Shown here piece after piece: positions 18,901 to 22,088 of a DNA stretch of 22,088 bases. The notes below the pieces were generated by a model, which saw nothing but the letters and a program-made list of their open reading frames with translations, did no database searches and was not told the origin of the DNA. Source of the DNA: Nemertoderma westbladi (lineage: Eukaryota > Xenacoelomorpha > Nemertodermatida > Nemertodermatidae); contig JAUCBJ010002556.1 in assembly GCA_032718475.1 (NCBI GenBank), forward strand, positions 1 to 22,088. The letters are read 5' to 3'. Positions within the stretch are counted from its first letter, which is position 1; each line of letters begins with the position of its first letter. The position numbers were made by a program, and so were the translations under genes.

Positions 18901-19092
18901 ACAATAAATAACTTGGGAACTCGCTCTGCCCGACAAGCTGATTCCATGGCTACTGCCATTCTCTGTGTCGCTGTCACTGTCTAACAACTTCCTTCTCTGA
19001 CCTCTAGTCTTCTTGGTATTTTTAGATGACTCTTCGGCTAACTTATTTTTGCAGTTTCCCACTTGAAAATAGTTCCTTATGTCCATTACCAT
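15973..19092 (-). CDS. RFC1: replication factor C subunit 1 (large clamp-loader subunit), complete, single exon
   Basis: RFC1 is the large subunit of the RFC1-5 complex, which uses ATP to load the PCNA clamp onto primer-template junctions in the nucleus. The 1039-residue frame is slightly shorter than human RFC1 (about 1150). Order: PIP-like MDIRNYF (3-9); a second motif [10 protein letters not shown] (91-100); basic patch KKRRK (125-129); BRCT domain (about 264-345, [15 protein letters not shown]); a Ser/Thr/Gln-rich linker with five 12-residue repeats (384-443); AAA+ module (473-715) with Walker [10 protein letters not shown] (537-545), Walker B LIMDEVDG (604-611), sensor-1 region CICND (637-641) and NQDIRQ (695-700); the RFC1-specific C-terminal domain (732-957); an acidic stretch (981-995); and a Lys/Gly-rich tail (997-1039). 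The ATG at 19084-19086 is the likelier start: it gives the conserved MDIR beginning and has G at -3 and +4, against T at -3 for the ATG at 19090. No intron interrupts it, unlike vertebrate RFC1. All key residues look intact. Confidence 0.97.
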   Translation of the reverse strand: MVMDIRNYFQVGNCKNKLAEESSKNTKKTRGQRRKLLDSDSDTENGSSHGISLSGRASSQVIYCSDSDREELRGTKRSRSKPAVDKSITSADHFFGKATVRRVEDHSIGKSESRNVNEPLKSSAKKRRKNRQADTAVDEVEVSDEDVLEALALVESSLGNRNKRKNLDSGLGEVETVSVEEFPSPKRNRRDAKQRDSGGAVAKQPDSAVAKQPDNAGTVARQPAEDPDDTFVEETRANKSGFWDYLHRGPPKNLGSKELPRGEENCLEGKTFVITGVLDSLERETAKGLIEGLGGKVGGSVSRRTSYLVAGEGAGESKSAKAVQLGVRVLDEDGLFELIESLPARKCKYLIQAEKEAKVKGLSGGGGKAGPSTQSQVSVTAPKTKGTDSHLPTPNSKGTNSQLSTPNTKGNNSQLSTPNTKGTNSQQSAPSTKRTNSQLSTPTFYPSTQDSQSTNPDSQQSLQATQSCSESHLWVDKYKPKSMKQLIGQQGEKSNAKKLYKWLRDWSGNRVSGGGGKANWFAAKEEGSVFKAALLSGNPGIGKTTTAQVVCGDLGLSYVELNASDTRNQRSLKDSVSALVNNTRLNNTGGSGEGSKGVGSEHVLIMDEVDGMSGNEDRGGMQELIGIIKRSRIPIICICNDRQSPKIRSLANHCFDLRFSKPRVEQLKAAMMSLTFKEGLRIPAPAVNEIVQGSNQDIRQVINHLQMWSVDREAMGYEEAKDEAERSRKDFKLGPFEACRSVFLPATLDVRKLKDFFFTDYSLMPLFVQENYPRVNPRGVSSRSKHLDLLSRAADSISDSDWVDRTIRSRQSWSLLGTQGLLSTVVPGWTMQGVMGGMINFPGWLGRNSTRNKNSRLLQELHMHTRLRVSGDSRQLNMDYLPLLSTLLTKPLVTMEGGQGVAMVLDVMQEYFLCREDIENVTSLSCFPHSTDWMAQVDSKTKGALTRGFNKLHRLTPYSTGAGGKKGRSSLGYSDVGMEGDELDVEEEGDGSGEEIKQVKPKKVGEKNRTGGKKGESKVRDDKGKTGSSKGRGKGGKGK
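17764..17949 (-). repeat. five in-frame 36-bp repeats in the RFC1 linker
   Basis: Residues 384-443 of RFC1 are five 12-residue units with consensus [12 protein letters not shown]: 384-395, 396-407, 408-419, 420-431 and 432-443. The middle three are most alike. The DNA period is 36 bp, so copy-number changes would keep the frame. Each unit offers an SQ and, in most, a TP dipeptide. Confidence 0.9.
18421..18495 (-). repeat. VAKQP repeats encoded by GTTGCTTAGCAAC near-palindromes
   Basis: Residues 200-224 contain three VAKQP/VARQP units. Their DNA is GTTGCCTAGCAAC (18426-18438) and GTTGCTTAGCAAC (18456-18468 and 18480-18492). A degenerate copy follows near 18513 and a related GTTGCCTAGCGAC lies at 18613-18625. 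The first fits the RFX X-box consensus (GTNRCC, short spacer, RGYAAC). Whether it binds anything is unknown. A purely coding repeat explains it equally well. Confidence 0.7.
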
Positions 19093-19250
19093 GTAATGCT
19101 TTAGACAGTTAGGCAGGCCTATTGCAGTATTGTGAAATCTAGTTAACGGACTGCAGTACTGACGTGACGTAGTCCAGTAGTCAGTACCGGTAGTTCAGTA
19201 GGCAGTACCGGTAGGTCTACAGGTCTAGGCAGCTAGGAACTTCCTGCCAA
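19093..19250 (-). promoter_or_regulatory. RFC1 upstream region with tandem CRE-like motif
   Basis: Immediately upstream of the RFC1 start, TGACGTGACGT (19160-19170, plus-strand orientation) contains two overlapping TGACG half-sites of the ATF/CREB type, about 70 bp from the ATG. Two copies of cagtaccggtag follow (near 19182-19193 and 19203-19214), each with a perfect TACCGGTA palindrome. There is no obvious TATA box. The assignment as promoter rests on position and motifs only. Confidence 0.35.
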
Positions 19251-19638
19251 AAATGGGCTGTCCGCTGTCCTAACAGCCAATACCAAATACCAGCACCAGG
19301 CTGGATTTACCACAGGAAAACTGTCTAGACATGTTTTTATTGACGATTACTCGACCCATAGAGATCATAGTTTAAAACCCAGACAGGACAGCCAAAATGG
19401 GGCAGGAATATGTTTAATTGTTAATTAGGCCCCCCTAAAACAAAAGCATTACTTTTTTTTTCATACATAATATAAAAGTTAGAAATCCTCTATCTGCTGG
19501 TAGGCCTATAGCTTTCTATATAACGCTGTTTATAACAGCAGACTGGCAGAGGCGCCGCCAAAATATTTATTTTCCCATGATATGCAATGACAGAATGAGG
19601 AATTCATGAATTTGTCCAGGTCGATTTGGGCTGTCTCC
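19251..19638. other. intergenic stretch upstream of RFC1
   Basis: No gene is supported. A TAGGCCTA octamer lies at 19501-19508. The sequence is otherwise of mixed composition with no motif I can assign. Confidence 0.4.
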
Positions 19639-19855
19639 AGGTTGGAATTTATGTAGAGTTTGCTCAACATGCAGACATGTGTGGCGCGGATTAAGGATCC
19701 TGGCGCGTAGTGACAGGGGCGTGTGGCGCGCATTGAGGATCCTGGCGGTCCTGGCGCGAATATGGATGTAGGGCAGTAGGGTCAGGCTGTCAGGGTAGGA
19801 TGTAGCGTAGCGGTGCACTGGCAACCCCACTATACTGCTATACAGCTCTATTTGA
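19639..19855 (+). repeat. GGCGCG/GGATCC repeat, copy 1 (two inner 42-bp units)
   Basis: It begins aggttggaatttatgtagag and contains gtgtggcgcg units at 19679 and 19721 (period 42) with ggatcctggcgcg between them. It then continues through a tggatgta block, gcactggcaa and ctatttgaaaatat. It matches 20541-20757 in direct orientation, but that copy has three inner units. Confidence 0.8.
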
Positions 19856-20540
19856 AAATATTCCATAGGTTTAAAAAGATTGAAAAATTTCCGCTCGCTT
19901 CGCTCGCGTTTATACTGTACACCTACTCTTAGCACTGTCTGGCTGTGGACGACAAACGGACAGATTGAGCATGACCATTAAAAACATGATTTGTTTCAAA
20001 AGTTTTTCCATTGTCAGATTCTTCAAACCAATAAAACCATGCTGCCATGATTCAGCAGAATTTCCGTGCTCGCTACGCTCGCAATTTTATAACATCTGTA
20101 TTTGAAAACAGTCGGTTTGCCTACTCTAAATGCTGAAATGTTAAAATTTTCGTGATCGCTACACTCTGACACTCGCAATTTCATCACATCTACATTTAAC
20201 AACAGTCAGCTGGTCAGTTGACGTTGACCTACTACTTACTACTACTACTACAGTACTATCTAACTATTAATGCAGTACTGTTCAGCTGTTAGACCGTATT
20301 TATGTTAACATTATTGGAAAATTTCCTTGCTCGCCACGCTCGCATTTTATTGATAAAATACTGCTGTACTGTAGGGCTACAGCATTATAAACTGATAAAT
20401 TATTACAATTCAGCAATTAGGCTACTGCAAAATTGAATAGTCAATTTTGGCCTGGCGCACATTGGATATCATGGCTGGCGCGATTTTCGTTTAACCAGAA
20501 CGCGTGTGGCGCGCTTTTTGTCAGTATTCCATATAGGGCC
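19856..20540 (+). repeat. patchwork with four GCTCGC-N3-GCTCGC modules
   Basis: The motif GCTCGC, three bases, GCTCGC occurs at 19893-19907, 20068-20082 and 20329-20343. A degenerate form lies at 20154-20177. Each is preceded by an aaatttcc-like block and followed by a cgcaattttat-like block. Copies 2 and 3 also share an acatct..atttgaaaacagtc block. This looks like several diverged copies of one short element. Fragments of the gtgtggcgcgc repeat lie at about 20455-20520. No gene is seen. Confidence 0.65.
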
Positions 20541-20757
20541 AGGTTGGAATTTATGTAGAGTTTGCTCAACATGTGTGGCGCGCATTTCGGATCCTGGCGC
20601 GAAGGAACAGGGGCGTGTGGCGCGCATTTAGGATCCTGGCACGAAGGAACAGGGGCGTGTGGCGCGCATTGAGGATCGTGGCGCGGAAATGGATGTCATG
20701 TACAGTAGCAAAATGCACTGGCATGGCAACATATCCAGCCACTCTACTTGAAATTAT
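20541..20757 (+). repeat. GGCGCG/GGATCC repeat, copy 2 (three inner 42-bp units)
   Basis: It matches 19639-19855 from aggttggaatttatgtagag onward. Inner units beginning gtgtggcgcgcatt lie at 20573, 20615 and 20657, exactly 42 bp apart, with ggatcctggcgcgaagga in the first. The 42-bp period is a multiple of three, so a short frame across it is repetitive and should not be read as a gene. Confidence 0.85.
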
Positions 20758-20824
20758 ATTTGTCTGCCAGTAGTCTATTTTTATAAAGAGTTAGGCCTAG
20801 GACTAACAGAGAGCAGACAGCTGG

Positions 20825-21629
20825 ACAGTGATGCAGACAGTGGTGCAGACACCTGGTGCAGACAGTGGTGCAGTAGTGGTGCAGACAGTGGTGCAGAAGT
20901 GGTGTAGACATTGTTGCAGACAGTGGTGAACACTCACTGGTGCAGAGAGTGGTGCAGACACTGGTGCAGACAGTCTGACAGTGGTGCTGACATAATGGTG
21001 CAGGCAGTGGTGCAGACAGTGGTGCAGACAGTGGTGCAGACAGTGGTGCAGACAGTGGTGCAGACAGAGGTGCAGACACTCTGACACTGGTGCACATAGT
21101 GTGCAGACACTGGTGCAGACAGTGGTGCAGACACCTGGTGCAGACAGTGGTGTAGACACCGGTGCAGACAGTGGTGCAGACACTGGTGCAGACAGTGGTG
21201 CAGACAGTGGTGCAAACAGTGGTGCAGACAGAGGTGCAGAAACTGGTGCATACAGTGGTGCAGACAGTGGTGCAGACAGTGGTGCAGACACTGGTGCAGA
21301 CAGTGGTGCAGACACTGGTGCAGACAGTGGTGCAGACATTGGTGCTGACAGAGGTGCAGACAGTGGTGCAGACAGTGGGCAGACACTGGTGCAGACAGTG
21401 GTGCAGACAGTGGTGCAGACAGTGGTGCAGACAGTGGTGCAGACAGTGGTGCAGACAGAGGTGCAGATACTGGTGCAGACACTGGTGCAGACACTGGTGC
21501 AGACACTGGTGCAGACAGTGGTGCAGACACTGGTGCAGGCAGTGGTGCAGACACTGGTGCAGATAGTGGTGCAGACACTGGTGCAGACTGGTGCAGACAG
21601 TGGTGCAGACACTGGCGCAGACAGTAAAG
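20825..21629 (+). repeat. 12-bp minisatellite, about 800 bp
   Basis: The unit is GTGGTGCAGACA or its variant CTGGTGCAGACA, repeated roughly 65 times with occasional longer or shorter units (for example near 20850, 20900, 20985 and 21370). The two variants alternate irregularly. Because 12 is a multiple of three and the unit has no stop in several frames, both strands carry long repetitive ORFs across it, which I treat as artefacts. Confidence 0.97.
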
Positions 21630-21789
21630 GGGGAAGCAGGTTAGTAAAGGAGCAGTTTAGTAAAGGAGCAGGTTTCAGAGGAGAATTGGGGGAACCAAAA
21701 CAATAAACGTTATTGTTTTGGGGGCTAAGAATACCCAAGGGCCAAGAATACTCGCAGGCTAAGAATACTCGCGGGCTAAGAATTCCTGA
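21630..21789 (+). repeat. short tandem repeats and a 12-bp perfect hairpin after the minisatellite
   Basis: Three copies of a ttagtaaaggagcag-like unit (about 21625-21672) are followed by a perfect hairpin: CCAAAACAATAA (21695-21706), loop ACG, TTATTGTTTTGG (21710-21721). Four copies of a ~17-bp unit built on ggctaagaatactcgc then follow (about 21721-21785). Confidence 0.8.
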
Positions 21790-22088
21790 ACCTTCTGTCA
21801 GTCTGTAGTTAGTGAATGTATATCCCCAGCATGAGACAATAACTTAATGAGCTCGTTTTATTATACAGTAATAAGCAATGGCTCCAGCATCCAGTAAAGG
21901 TAAACAAATTAAACATACTCTATATAAAGTAGGTCATGTATAAACAATCAAACACTGTCGCTTAAACCTCATTCCTTGGAGACATTGCTGCTTACAATTT
22001 ATAGACATTATTGTTTATATGAAAACGGGAATACTGTTCGCGCTTTCAGACCTTTGGCAGTTTAACCCACCAAATTAAGATGTCTTCT
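21790..22088. other. window end, no feature seen
   Basis: Mixed AT-rich sequence. I see no gene, repeat or signal that I can support. Confidence 0.5.

Noticed and set aside
20744-21738. Long ORFs on both strands across the minisatellite (up to 311 codons)
   Set aside because: They are translations of a 12-bp repeat, which stays in frame by arithmetic. Several frames and both strands are open at once, and there is no domain.

Overview
The window looks like nuclear DNA from an invertebrate animal, most probably marine. It has spliceosomal introns, a decayed LINE, several inverted-repeat DNA elements, minisatellites, long C/G runs in an AT-rich background, and one long ORF that is clearly animal-type RFC1. 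Nothing in it looks prokaryotic. Two palindromic octamers, TAGGCCTA and TACCGGTA, are strongly enriched, but I cannot name the phylum or species from the sequence alone.

Layout: 1-1550 is AT-rich with no convincing gene. 1820-2551 (minus) is a moderately long ORF of unknown nature. 2780-5088 is AT-rich intergenic DNA with one copy of a dispersed repeat. 5089-6950 appears to hold a small gene that shows only when introns are removed: hairpin, paired CCAAT boxes, TATA-like box, three coding exons (5665-5785, 5922-6075, 6483-6528), then AATAAA signals. A second copy of the dispersed repeat follows at 7111-7297. Next come a possible U2 snRNA-derived segment (7651-7760) and a broken, 5'-truncated LINE reverse transcriptase (7768-9402). 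9403-11112 is intergenic.

11113-13852 looks like nested DNA transposons. An outer 2736-bp TA-flanked inverted-repeat element contains an exactly 1000-bp element flanked by a 10-bp direct repeat. The left terminal repeat of that element is itself interrupted by a 263-bp foldback. A 22-bp satellite also lies inside the outer element. 14159-15390 is a tandem array of ~146-bp units, one of which is split by a 696-bp TA-flanked inverted-repeat element.

15973-19092 (minus) is a complete, uninterrupted RFC1 (large subunit of the clamp loader) with PIP-like N-terminus, BRCT, AAA+ and C-terminal domains. It has a CRE-like tandem motif just upstream and a polyadenylation hexamer overlapping its stop codon. 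19250-20800 is a patchwork of GC-rich repeats, and 20825-21629 is a 12-bp minisatellite. The rest is intergenic.

RFC1 and the small split gene are the only genes I would defend as likely functional, and nothing shows that they work together. I found no wholly new biological system. The strongest observations are the intronless RFC1 with its tandem SQ/TQ repeats, the multi-level transposon nesting with readable target sites, the hidden three-exon gene, and the possible U2/LINE chimera.
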